DNA of 64,000 bases. It comes from Janibacter sp. A1S7 (lineage in GTDB: Bacteria > Actinomycetota > Actinomycetes > Actinomycetales > Dermatophilaceae). Both the position numbers and the translations under genes were made by a program. Below, in pieces: positions 42,663-50,581 of the stretch. The notes under the pieces are model-generated. The model made no database searches, was not told where the DNA came from, and saw nothing but the letters and a program-made list of their open reading frames with translations. Each line of letters begins with the position of its first letter. Within the stretch, counting starts at the first letter, position 1. The stretch spans positions 2,232,001 to 2,296,000 of the forward strand of contig NZ_CP144913.1 in assembly GCF_037198315.1 (NCBI RefSeq), in the 5' to 3' direction.

Positions 42663-44377
42663 CGCAGCCCCTCCTCGACGGCGGTGACGGCCTTCTGCAG
42701 GCGGCGGATCTGTGCCTCGCTGGCGGTCAGCTCACCCGTCACCTCGGTGTAGCGCCCGCGCTCTGCCGTGAAGAGGTCGTCGACGCGCTCGAGGAGCAGC
42801 GTGCGGGCCTTCGTGGCCATCTCACGCACGGCCTGGTCGCCGAAGATCGCCTCCAGCACCTTCTGCGCCAGGGCGGTGGTTCCGCCGGCGATCGCGACCT
42901 CGGGGGCGACGAGCACACCACCGGTGTGGGCAAAGGAGACGAGCATGAGGAACAGTCCGATGCCGTTGACGCCGTAGGCGGCGACCCTCGCGTTGGTGCG
43001 GCGGTTGCCCCCCTCTGACCGGACGATGTCGAGGACGTCATCCTGCCAGTTGCGCACCAGTCGCTCGACGTCCTCCTCGAGGCCCCGCGACGACCGGGCC
43101 AGCCCGGGGTGCTCATCGAGGACGACGGGGCCGGCCTCCGTGCCACGCCAGGTGCGCGCGATCGTCGCCGCCGCCGTGTCGGCCTCTGCCAACAGGAGGG
43201 CGGTGACGCCGGTCTGCAGTGCCTCGTCGAGCTCGGCGGTCGGCTCCGGGCCCCGCACGGAGGCGGTGACGCGGTCGCGGATCCTGGCGACCCCCTTCTC
43301 CACCTTGCGGAAGAACTCACCGGTGCCGACGAACTCCTGCCACCGGGCCAGGACCTCGCCACGCAGGAGTTGTCCGTCCTCCATCCCCTCGGTGACGCTC
43401 TCCTCGGCCCGGTCGTACGCGTCGTAGGCGACCTTGGCCAGAGCGCCGACCTCCTCGCGCTGGGCTCGGGTGGCAGCCACGAGTACGTCGAGCCGGCCCT
43501 CGAGGGAGTGCAGGGCACCCTCGAGCGTCTGACGGATGATGATGCTGCGGGCCCTCTGGTCACGGGCGAGCGCGGTGAGCCAACCGCGCACCCGAGCGAT
43601 GTCCGCCTCCGGGACGAATCCCCGGGCGTCGAGGTCGGCCTCGGGCACGGTGAAGACCGGCGCGGTGCCCATCCCCTGCTCACGCAGCATCTCGACCAAG
43701 TGGGAACGCACCTCCTCCATCCCCGGGCGGTCGACGCGGTCCAGGACGAGCGCCACGGCGGTCCCCCGGTCACCTGCCTGGCGCAGCAGTCGCCACGGGA
43801 TCGCGTCGGCGTAGCGCGCCGCCGTCGTGACGAAGAGCCACAGGTCGGCGGCTGCCAGCAGCTGGGAAGCCATCTCGCGGTTGGCCGACACGACGGAGTC
43901 GATGTCCGGCGCGTCGAGGATGGCCATCCCGACCGGGAGGTCCTGCGAGGCGACCAGGCGCACGGTGCCCGGCTGGGGCTCGGCATCGCCCCCGGTGACG
44001 CGGGCGAGCGAAGGGAGGATCCGCCCGTCGCGAAACCACGGCTCGTCATCGGGGTGGTGGATGAGGACGGGGCTGGTCGTCGTCGGTCGCAGCACGCCCG
44101 AGCGTGAGACCTCGCGGCGCAGGATGGAGTTGATCAGCGTCGACTTGCCGGCACCGGTCGATCCGCCGACGACGGCGAGCAGGGGCGCGTCGATCGACGA
44201 CAGCCGCGGGATGACGTAGTCGTCGAGCTGGTCGAGGAGCGCGGCACGCTCCCGGCGCGCCTGGCGGGTGGACGCCAGGTCGAGGCGGAGGTCACTGCGC
44301 TCGACCTCGTCACGGAGCTCCGAGACCCGCGCGAGCATGTCGTCGAGGCCGACCTGCCCTGCCGTCGTGTCCGCCAT
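42659..44377 (-). CDS. dynamin-like GTPase (first of a pair)
   Basis: 572 residues. P-loop 'GGSTGAGKST' (71-80), switch 'LRPTTTSPVLIHHP', G3 'LDAPDID' (D-APD rather than D-xxG) and G4 'LDRVD' in place of NKxD, so nucleotide specificity is slightly off consensus. Helical stalk-like region from about 240-440, then a hydrophobic segment near 480-540 ('GIGLFLMLVSFAHTGGVLVAPEVAIAGGTTALAQKV') before a coiled C-terminus. First gene of a two-gene operon, divergent from the FAD oxidoreductase. Tandem dynamin pairs are known in actinobacteria (Streptomyces DynA/DynB, mycobacterial IniA/IniC), but orthology is not claimed. Confidence 0.85.
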   Translation of the reverse strand: MADTTAGQVGLDDMLARVSELRDEVERSDLRLDLASTRQARRERAALLDQLDDYVIPRLSSIDAPLLAVVGGSTGAGKSTLINSILRREVSRSGVLRPTTTSPVLIHHPDDEPWFRDGRILPSLARVTGGDAEPQPGTVRLVASQDLPVGMAILDAPDIDSVVSANREMASQLLAAADLWLFVTTAARYADAIPWRLLRQAGDRGTAVALVLDRVDRPGMEEVRSHLVEMLREQGMGTAPVFTVPEADLDARGFVPEADIARVRGWLTALARDQRARSIIIRQTLEGALHSLEGRLDVLVAATRAQREEVGALAKVAYDAYDRAEESVTEGMEDGQLLRGEVLARWQEFVGTGEFFRKVEKGVARIRDRVTASVRGPEPTAELDEALQTGVTALLLAEADTAAATIARTWRGTEAGPVVLDEHPGLARSSRGLEEDVERLVRNWQDDVLDIVRSEGGNRRTNARVAAYGVNGIGLFLMLVSFAHTGGVLVAPEVAIAGGTTALAQKVLEAIFGDQAVREMATKARTLLLERVDDLFTAERGRYTEVTGELTASEAQIRRLQKAVTAVEEGLR

Positions 44378-44471
44378 GCGCCCACCTTATCCAGCACGGT
44401 GCGTCCCCCCGGAATCCGCTGCGCGCCTTCGGACGCGGGTGTCGGGGACCGAAGGTGTCAGGATCAGGAGC

Positions 44472-45539
44472 ATGGCACCGACAAAGGCACTGCTGGTGGG
44501 AGCCGGCCATGCGCACCTTCACCTGATCAGGCACGCCGACGAGCTGACTGCCGCAGGGTACGAGGTCCGTCTCCTGGCACCGCGGTACCTCGACTACAGC
44601 GCGGTCGCCTCGGCGACGGCCGTCGGGGATCTGCCTCGTGGCGCGGGGCGGGTCGATGTGCGGGCCCTCGCCGTCGCTGGTGTGGACTTCCACGAGAGCA
44701 CACTGGCCTCTCTCGATCCGCAGCGGCGGGTCGCCACCGGCGCGGATGGTGCCCGCTTCGACTATGACGTGCTCTCCCTCAACATCGGCAGCGTCGTCGC
44801 GCCACGCGGCATGCGGGTTCATCCGAGCGTCGTGCGGGTGAAACCCGTGGCCGCGCTGCTGGAGCTGGGCGCCCGACTGGCGGCGTCGCCCCGCTCTGCG
44901 GCCACCGTCACCGTCGTGGGCGGGGGCGCCACCGGTATCGAGCTGGCTGCCCACCTGGCGGTCCGGTGGGGCGTGGGACGGGTCCACCTCGTCGAGGCCG
45001 GCCCCGTCATCGGGGCGGACCTGCCGTCCGGCGCCCGCCACCGGGTGCTGCACCTCCTCGAGCGGCGGGGTGTGGCCCTCCACACCGGATCTGCCGTTCA
45101 CGAGGTCGGCGAGCGAGGTCTGGTCTGTGGTGACGGGCGGGAGCTGGCACACGACGTCGCGGTCCTGGCCACAGGCCTGTCGGCGCCTCCCGTGCTCGAC
45201 GCTCCGGGACTGGCAGACGAGCGCGGCGTCCCCCTCCAGCACACGCACCGGGACGGGATCTACGCCGCGGGAGACTGCGCTCGCTTCCTCCCCCACCCGC
45301 TGCCCCGGCTCGGAGTACACGGAGTGCGTCAGGGGCCGGTGCTGCACCACAGCCTGCTGGCACGGATCCATGGCCGCGAGCTGCCGGAGTACAGGCCACG
45401 ACGTCGTCCGCTGTCGATCCTCGACCTCGGTGGCGGCGTGGGGCTCGCCGTCCGGGGACGCTGGTGGTGGTACGGCGCCGGCGCACTCCGGCTCAAGCGC
45501 CGCATCGATGACCGGTGGCTGACGGCCCATCGACGATGA
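44472..45539 (+). CDS. FAD-dependent pyridine nucleotide oxidoreductase (SelD-associated/NDH-2-like)
   Basis: 355 residues with two Rossmann segments: FAD 'LLVGAGHAHLHLIRHAD' at the N-terminus and NAD(P)H 'VTVVGGGATGIELAAHLA' near residue 155, plus 'GIYAAGDCARF' near 265. No CxxxxC redox pair. 'GAGHAHLHL', 'LDYSA' and 'YDVLSLNIGS' resemble the flavoprotein domain fused to or found beside selenophosphate synthetase (SelD) in some bacteria, so an electron-transfer role for an S, Se or metal species is conceivable. Start: ATG 44472 with GATCAGGAG; the frame back to 44268 is a shadow. Ends 70 bases before the ECF sigma gene. Confidence 0.83.
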   Translation: MAPTKALLVGAGHAHLHLIRHADELTAAGYEVRLLAPRYLDYSAVASATAVGDLPRGAGRVDVRALAVAGVDFHESTLASLDPQRRVATGADGARFDYDVLSLNIGSVVAPRGMRVHPSVVRVKPVAALLELGARLAASPRSAATVTVVGGGATGIELAAHLAVRWGVGRVHLVEAGPVIGADLPSGARHRVLHLLERRGVALHTGSAVHEVGERGLVCGDGRELAHDVAVLATGLSAPPVLDAPGLADERGVPLQHTHRDGIYAAGDCARFLPHPLPRLGVHGVRQGPVLHHSLLARIHGRELPEYRPRRRPLSILDLGGGVGLAVRGRWWWYGAGALRLKRRIDDRWLTAHRR

Positions 45540-45578
45540 TGACCACGGCCGAGCAACACCGGTTCGACAGACCGGGAA

Positions 45579-45601
45579 GGAATGCGACTCTGCAGCGGGT
45601 T
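45579..45601 (+). promoter_or_regulatory. possible ECF-type promoter of the sigma factor gene
   Basis: GGAAT (45579-45583) and GTT (45599-45601) are 15 bases apart; ECF promoters usually read GGAAC/T-N16-17-GTT/CGTC. It lies just before the GTG at 45610, which would suit autoregulated transcription, but the spacing is one base short and the match is short. Confidence 0.3.
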
Positions 45602-45609
45602 ACCCAGTC

Positions 45610-46173
45610 GTGAGTGACTTCCAGCCCCAGGACAGCGCGCCTCGGAAGGCCCGCTTCCGGGAGTGGGTGGAGCCCGAGATCGAGATCCTCCTGCGGGTGG
45701 CGCAATCCATCACCGCGAACCCGGCCGATGCCGAGGACCTCGTCCAGGAGACCCTGCTGCGCGCGTACCGGGCGGTCGACCGTTTCGACGGTCGGCATCC
45801 ACGGGCGTGGCTGCTGACGATCCTGCGTCACACGAACGCCAACATGCACCGTCGTCGACGGCCGGGCACCATCGGGGACTGGGAGCTCGTCCACGCCGCA
45901 CAGCCGGCCTTCGGACGCTCGCAACTGCCCAGCGCCGAGGACGACGTCGTCGACCAGTGGCTGCACGAGGACCTGGCCGCCGCCATCCGCGCGCTCGACC
46001 CCCGCTTCCGGGCAACGCTCATCCTCGTCGACGTCCACGATCTCAGCTATGCCGAGACCGCCGCGATCCTGGGCACCCCCGTCGGCACGGTGATGTCACG
46101 TCTGAGCCGGGCGCGCCAGCGCGTGCGCAGGTCACTGAAGTCGAGTCCACTCGTTCGAGGAGGCCTGTCATGA
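45610..46173 (+). CDS. ECF RNA polymerase sigma factor
   Basis: 187 residues. Region 2 is 'ADAEDLVQETLLRAYRAVDRFDGRHPRAWLLTILRHTNANMHRRRRP' (about 39-85) and region 4 'IRALDPRFRATLILVDVHDLSYAETAAILGTPVGTVMSRLSRARQRVRRSL' (about 120-172), joined by a short linker, as in ECF sigma factors. It is a small SigE/SigR-like member. The stop overlaps the anti-sigma start (ATGA), the arrangement used by redox-controlled SigR-RsrA type pairs. Start: GTG 45610. Confidence 0.9.
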   Translation: MSDFQPQDSAPRKARFREWVEPEIEILLRVAQSITANPADAEDLVQETLLRAYRAVDRFDGRHPRAWLLTILRHTNANMHRRRRPGTIGDWELVHAAQPAFGRSQLPSAEDDVVDQWLHEDLAAAIRALDPRFRATLILVDVHDLSYAETAAILGTPVGTVMSRLSRARQRVRRSLKSSPLVRGGLS

Positions 46174-46448
46174 CAGGGACCCTGCGGCAGATGCTGACCT
46201 GTCACTGGTCCGCGCGCCGCATCCAGCGCTATCTCGATGCTGATCCCGCCGCCCCGCTCACGCCCGGGGAGATCTCGCGCCTGGAAGGGCACCTGGCCAC
46301 CTGCGCACGGTGCACCCGGGTCGTCACCGAGCACCGTGCGCTGCACCGCGCGTTGTCCGTGTGGTCGGGCGGGATGAACGTCGACCCCCGGTCGGTCCAA
46401 CGCATCCGGGACTTCTTGTCCACGATCAACACGGAGGACCACGCATGA
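46170..46448 (+). CDS. zinc-finger anti-sigma factor (ZAS family)
   Basis: 92 residues. It carries C11 and a H41-x3-C45-x2-C48 motif ('EGHLATCARC'), the same ligand set (Cys, His, Cys, Cys) used by RsrA and related zinc anti-sigma factors. No membrane span, so it is cytosolic and probably holds the ECF sigma factor in check until thiol oxidation or metal stress frees it. The stop overlaps the reductase start. The redox role is inferred from motif and context only. Confidence 0.82.
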   Translation: MTGTLRQMLTCHWSARRIQRYLDADPAAPLTPGEISRLEGHLATCARCTRVVTEHRALHRALSVWSGGMNVDPRSVQRIRDFLSTINTEDHA

Positions 46449-47911
46449 GCACCGACCGCACCGGTACCGCACCCGCCGAGGACGATCCGTGGGACCTGCT
46501 CGTCGTGGGCGGTGGCACGGCCGGGATCGTCGGCGCGAAGACTGCCGCGCGTCTGGGTGCCCGCGTGCTCCTGGTGGAGCAGGAGCGCACCGGAGGAGAC
46601 TGCCTGTGGACGGGCTGCGTCCCGTCCAAGGCACTCCTGGCGGCCGCGTCCGTCGCCGCCACGGCCCGCACCGCACAGCGGTTCGGCGTCGACGTGGGCG
46701 AGGTCCGCGTCGATTTCGCGCAGGTGATGGAACACGTGCGTGCGGCGATCCACCACATCGCCCCCGTCGACTCCGTCGAGGCACTGGAGAAGTCCTCGGT
46801 GGTGGTCAGGCAGGGCACGGCCCGTTTCACCGGAAGGAACTCTGCGGACATCGACGGGGCGAGTGTGGCCTTTCGCCAGGCCCTGGTGGCCACCGGCGCC
46901 GCCCCGGCGATCCCGGGCATCGCCGGCCTTGCCGACGTGGAGCACCTGACGAGCGAGACCGTCTGGGATCTGGATGAGCTCCCGGCCGACTTGGTGGTCC
47001 TCGGCGGCGGGAGCATCGGCTGCGAGCTGGGTCAGGCGTTCGCCCGTCTGGGCAGCCGGGTCTCCGTGGTCGAGGGTGCGTCCGGGATCCTTCCGCGGGA
47101 GGATCCTGCAGCCGCCGAGGCACTCGCTCGCGCCCTCGTCGGCGACGGGGTGGAGCTGCACACCGGGTCCGGCGTCGAGGTGGTCGAACCCACCGGCGGA
47201 GGGTCCGGGATCCTGCATCTCGGCAGCGGACGCAAGGTCCCCTTCACCCGTCTCCTCGTGGCCGTCGGACGAGCCCCCCGCACCAGCGACCTCGGGTTGG
47301 ACGCTGCGGGGGTCGAGGTCGATGGGCACGGCTTCGTCGTCGTCGACGACCTCCTGCGCACCACCAATCACCACATCTGGGCCGCCGGGGACCTGACCGG
47401 TCATCCCCAGTTCACCCACACCGCCGGTGCGCACGCGAGCATGGCTACCTCGAACGCGGTCCTGGGGGTCCGCCGCAAGGTCAACCTGACTGCGGTGCCG
47501 AGGGTGACCTTCACCGATCCAGAGGTTGCCGCCGTCGGTCTCTCGACCGACACCCCTGCGGCCGGTCTGCGCCGCGTCGCCTGGTCCCACGACCACGTCG
47601 ACCGAGCCGTGGCCGAGGGCTCGGTCGACGGCGTTTCCCGGCTCGTGGTCGACCGGCGCGGTCGCGTCCTCGGTGCCACCGTGGTCGGCCCGCGGGCGGG
47701 CGAGACCGTGGGTGAGCTGACCCTGGCGATCACCCGCGGGCTGACCACACGCGATCTCGCCGGGGTGACCCACCCTTATCCCACGTACAACGACGGGCCC
47801 TGGAATGCCGCGGTCTCCGACGTGCTGGACCAGCTCGCGCGACCCACCGCCCGCCGCGCCGTCGGGGTGCTCGCGCGGGCTCGTCGCTGGTGGGTGCAGC
47901 GGGCGGCCTGA
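46445..47911 (+). CDS. mercuric-reductase-like FAD/NAD(P) disulfide oxidoreductase
   Basis: 488 residues, class I flavin disulfide reductase. FAD motif 'LLVVGGGTAGIVGAKTAARLG' (about 18-38), redox-active pair C53/C58 in 'GGDCLWTGCVPSK', NAD(P) motif 'VLGGGSIGCELGQAFARLG', and 'HIWAAGDLTG'. At the C-terminus the usual HPTxSE dyad reads 'YPTYND', so Tyr and Asp take the His and Glu places. There is no N-terminal HMA domain and no C-terminal Cys pair of true MerA, so mercury is unlikely to be its normal substrate. Co-translated with the anti-sigma gene (ATGA). Confidence 0.85.
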   Translation: MSTDRTGTAPAEDDPWDLLVVGGGTAGIVGAKTAARLGARVLLVEQERTGGDCLWTGCVPSKALLAAASVAATARTAQRFGVDVGEVRVDFAQVMEHVRAAIHHIAPVDSVEALEKSSVVVRQGTARFTGRNSADIDGASVAFRQALVATGAAPAIPGIAGLADVEHLTSETVWDLDELPADLVVLGGGSIGCELGQAFARLGSRVSVVEGASGILPREDPAAAEALARALVGDGVELHTGSGVEVVEPTGGGSGILHLGSGRKVPFTRLLVAVGRAPRTSDLGLDAAGVEVDGHGFVVVDDLLRTTNHHIWAAGDLTGHPQFTHTAGAHASMATSNAVLGVRRKVNLTAVPRVTFTDPEVAAVGLSTDTPAAGLRRVAWSHDHVDRAVAEGSVDGVSRLVVDRRGRVLGATVVGPRAGETVGELTLAITRGLTTRDLAGVTHPYPTYNDGPWNAAVSDVLDQLARPTARRAVGVLARARRWWVQRAA

Positions 47912-47942
47912 ACCGGGCCACGGCGACCGGAGACCCGTGCTC

Positions 47943-48584
47943 TCACCCCAGATCACGGAAGCCGCCCACGATGCGCTGGGCGGCACTGACCCCGACGACC
48001 ACGGCCCACACCGTGGCGATGGTGCCGGCGTACGCCGGCAGGATCAGCCACAGCGCGTGCACGGCGATGGTCTCGGCGCCCTCGGCGAGACCCCCGAGGA
48101 AGCTGAGCGAGCGCCCGTCGTCGCGTTGACGCCCGGTCCGCTCAGCGATGGACGAGAAGGCCAAGAAGGCCGCGCCGTTGATGTAGTAGGCGAAGAGAAC
48201 CAAGAGGAATGGCAACCAATCGACGTCGAACTGGCCGGTCGCGCCGATGGCCACTCCGATGACGGTGGCGCCGTACACCACGAAGTCAGCCGTGATGTCG
48301 AGGAAGCCACCGGCCTGCGAGGGTGGGCCCACCTGCGGGCGATCGGGGGCGGCCGCGTGACGCCGCCGCGCAAGGGGGCCGTCCAGACCATCCATCAGAC
48401 GGGAGAACAACCACAGTCCCAACGCCCACCACCACAGGTGTCCGGCAGCGGTGACCGCACTGGCCAGACCGGTGGCCAGACCGAGCAGGGTCAGCCCGTT
48501 CGGGCTCACTCCCGGACGGTCGACGAGCCCGGCCACCCCGGACAAGGGCCGGTCCAGCAGTCGTCGGGCGGCTGCATCAAACAC
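47943..48584 (-). CDS. CDP-alcohol phosphatidyltransferase family protein (YnjF-like)
   Basis: 213 residues with about five membrane spans. The catalytic motif D-x2-DG-x2-AR...G-x3-D-x3-D is present as D65, D68, 'GPLAR' (69-73), then G92-F-L-D96-I-T-A-D100. The stretch between the Arg and the second Gly is about 18 residues instead of the usual 8. It would transfer a phosphatidyl or similar group from a CDP-linked donor to an unknown alcohol. Start: GTG 48584, overlapping the upstream stop by 8 bases. It converges with the reductase gene, 31 bases apart. Confidence 0.83.
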   Translation of the reverse strand: MFDAAARRLLDRPLSGVAGLVDRPGVSPNGLTLLGLATGLASAVTAAGHLWWWALGLWLFSRLMDGLDGPLARRRHAAAPDRPQVGPPSQAGGFLDITADFVVYGATVIGVAIGATGQFDVDWLPFLLVLFAYYINGAAFLAFSSIAERTGRQRDDGRSLSFLGGLAEGAETIAVHALWLILPAYAGTIATVWAVVVGVSAAQRIVGGFRDLG

Positions 48585-49239
48585 CGGCCCGCTCCTGCCC
48601 GACCGGCTCGACGGGCGCGTTGAACCGTCGTGCCCACCAGCCTCCTGCCGCGATGAGCAGGACCAACGCGGAGAGGGCAGCGCCCAGACCCCACGGGTCG
48701 GAGCCGTAGGCACCCAGGGCCGCGTAGGCCAAGCAGCCGGGAACCATCCCGACGGCGCTCCCCAGCACGTAGTGACGGACCCTGACCCCGGTGAGCCCGG
48801 CGGCGTAGTTGATGACGTCGAAGGGGACGAGGGGCACCAGCCGAACCAGCAGGACCGCCGACAACCCGTGGGCACTCAGGAGGGCATCGACCCGCTCGAC
48901 CCGGCCACGTGTGAGCCGGTCCACCGCCTCCCGGCCGAGCGCCCTGCCCAGGCCGAAGGAGATGACGGCGCCGACCAGCGCGCCGGCCAGGGAGAGCGCG
49001 GCCCCGGACCACAGACCGAAGAGGGCTCCACCCGCTATCGTCAGCAAGGCCTTGGGGCTGGGAACCAGCGCCAGGACGACGTAGAGCGCGAAGAAGATCA
49101 CAGGTCCCCAGGCACCGGCCGACGCGACCTGTGACCTGATGGCCGCGATGTCCGGGGTTCCCAGTACGAGCGCAAGGAGGACGAGGCCGAGCAGGATGAC
49201 AACCAGCACCACGGCCTTGACCCGCGCGATGTTCCCCAT
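48577..49239 (-). CDS. TVP38/TMEM64 (VTT/DedA-like) membrane protein
   Basis: 220 residues with four to five membrane spans. First span from about residue 9 ('VVLVVILLGLVLLALVLG'), then the VTT domain with 'PSPKALLTIAGGALFGLWSGAALSLAGALVGAVISFGLGRALGR' and the re-entrant signature 'VLLVRLVPLVPFDVINYAAGLTGV'. Eukaryotic VTT/TMEM41B/VMP1 relatives are lipid scramblases and DedA proteins may flip lipids, so lipid transport is a fair guess. ATG 49239 with AGGACC. It is the first gene of a two-gene operon, divergent from the ynjB-like gene. Confidence 0.88.
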   Translation of the reverse strand: MGNIARVKAVVLVVILLGLVLLALVLGTPDIAAIRSQVASAGAWGPVIFFALYVVLALVPSPKALLTIAGGALFGLWSGAALSLAGALVGAVISFGLGRALGREAVDRLTRGRVERVDALLSAHGLSAVLLVRLVPLVPFDVINYAAGLTGVRVRHYVLGSAVGMVPGCLAYAALGAYGSDPWGLGAALSALVLLIAAGGWWARRFNAPVEPVGQERAGV

Positions 49240-49300
49240 GGGTGGTCCTGACTCGTGATGAACGGGTGTGCTACCCCGGGAAGTCCCCGAGCACCTCGAA

Positions 49301-49324
49301 GTGTTCCCGATGTGACGTGTTCCC
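49301..49324. repeat. direct repeat GTGTTCCC between the TVP38 and ynjB-like genes
   Basis: GTGTTCCC occurs twice (49301-49308 and 49317-49324), 16 bases apart, in the 100-base divergent gap and just upstream of the ynjB-like start. A direct repeat at this spacing puts both halves on roughly the same helix face region and may bind a regulator or hold overlapping promoter elements. Confidence 0.35.
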
Positions 49325-49339
49325 TGCTCCGGAGGTCCG

Positions 49340-50581
49340 ATGTACCCACGCCGTGCTCGACTGCTCTTGTCGGCCGCGCTGCTCGCCCTCGTGGTCTCCG
49401 CCTGCGCCGCGCCGGACGCCCCGGGCGGATCCACGTCGGGGAGCCGATCCTGGACGCAGATCCTGCAGCAGGCCGAGGGACAGACCGTCGACCTGTGGAT
49501 GTACGGCGGGGACCCACAGGGCAATGCCTACGTCGACGACGCACTCGCGCCCGCCGCCGCCGAACTCGGTGTGACCCTCAGACGAGTCCCGGTGGCCGAT
49601 ACCACGGACGCCATCACCCGCATCCTGGCCGAGCGTCAGGCCGGCGAGGAGGACGGCACGGTGGATCTGGTCTGGGTCAACGGGGACAACTTCGCGACCG
49701 GCAAGCAGGCCGACGCCTGGCGCTGCGGCTGGTCCTCCGAGTTGCCGAACATGACATTCGTGGCCGAGAACGATGCCTTGGTCACCCGCGACTTCGGGAC
49801 CGAGGTCGACGGGTGTGAGGCACCGTGGCACAAGGCCCAGTTCACCCTGGTCTACGACTCCGCCCGGGTCGCGGAACCTCCGACGACGCTGTCCGGCGTC
49901 CTGCAGTGGGCACAGGACCACCCGGGACGGTTCACCTACCCGGCCCCTCCCGACTTCACCGGTTCGGTCTTCCTGCGGCAGGCGCTCTACAGCATCTCGG
50001 GCGGCGTCGACGCGGTCCCCGCGCGATTCGATCAGGACGCCTTCGACGACCTCGCACCGACGCTGTACGAGACGTTGGCGGACGCGGCCCCGTCCCTGTG
50101 GCGCCAGGGCCGGACCTACCCGCGTGACTCGGTGGCCCTGGATCGGCTCTACGCGGACGGCCAGGTGGACATGACGATGACCTACGGTCCTGCCACGTTG
50201 ACCAAGCTCGTCGAGGACGGCACCTTCCCGGAGAGCACCCGGGTGCTCCCCCTGGACGAGGGGACGATCGGCAACGCGAGCTTCCTGGCCATGCCGGCCA
50301 CGGCGGGCGACGTCGAGGGTGCGATGGCGGTGGCCAACCTGGCGCTCTCGCCCGAGCAACAGGCGATCAAGGCCGATCCGGGTACGTGGGGTCAGTTCAC
50401 CGTGCTCGACACGGATCTGCTGAACCCGTCCGACCGGGAACGGTTCGAGGACCTGCCCACCTCCCACGTCGTGCCGCCCTACGACGTCCTGGCACGAAAT
50501 GCCCTGCCCGAGCTGGGGTCGGCCTGGGTGGCCGAGCTCGATGACGGCTGGCGTCGGGCGGTCCTCGGGGCCGGGTCATGA
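49340..50581 (+). CDS. ABC transporter substrate-binding lipoprotein, YnjB family
   Basis: 413 residues. Lipoprotein signal with lipobox 'VVSAC' (Cys22), then an extracellular binding domain. 'VDLWMYGGDPQGNAYVDDALAPAAAELGV' and 'TVDLVWVNGDNFATGKQA' match the YnjB-type binding proteins, distinct from iron (FbpA) or thiamine (ThiB) proteins although of similar fold; 'FTYPAPPDFTGSVFLRQALY' follows. Ligand unknown. ATG 49340 with CGGAGG. The stop overlaps the first permease by four bases, starting a four-gene transporter operon. Confidence 0.87.
   Translation: MYPRRARLLLSAALLALVVSACAAPDAPGGSTSGSRSWTQILQQAEGQTVDLWMYGGDPQGNAYVDDALAPAAAELGVTLRRVPVADTTDAITRILAERQAGEEDGTVDLVWVNGDNFATGKQADAWRCGWSSELPNMTFVAENDALVTRDFGTEVDGCEAPWHKAQFTLVYDSARVAEPPTTLSGVLQWAQDHPGRFTYPAPPDFTGSVFLRQALYSISGGVDAVPARFDQDAFDDLAPTLYETLADAAPSLWRQGRTYPRDSVALDRLYADGQVDMTMTYGPATLTKLVEDGTFPESTRVLPLDEGTIGNASFLAMPATAGDVEGAMAVANLALSPEQQAIKADPGTWGQFTVLDTDLLNPSDRERFEDLPTSHVVPPYDVLARNALPELGSAWVAELDDGWRRAVLGAGS

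Noticed and set aside
38415-42752. Very long open frame (about 1445 residues) on the plus strand
   Set aside because: It is antisense to the pentapeptide, ettA, SSB and GTPase genes, Arg/Gly/Asp-rich, and has no domain or ribosome binding site: a GC-rich shadow.
46445-47911. Mercury resistance operon
   Set aside because: No merR, merP, merT or merB, and the reductase lacks the mercury-binding cysteines.
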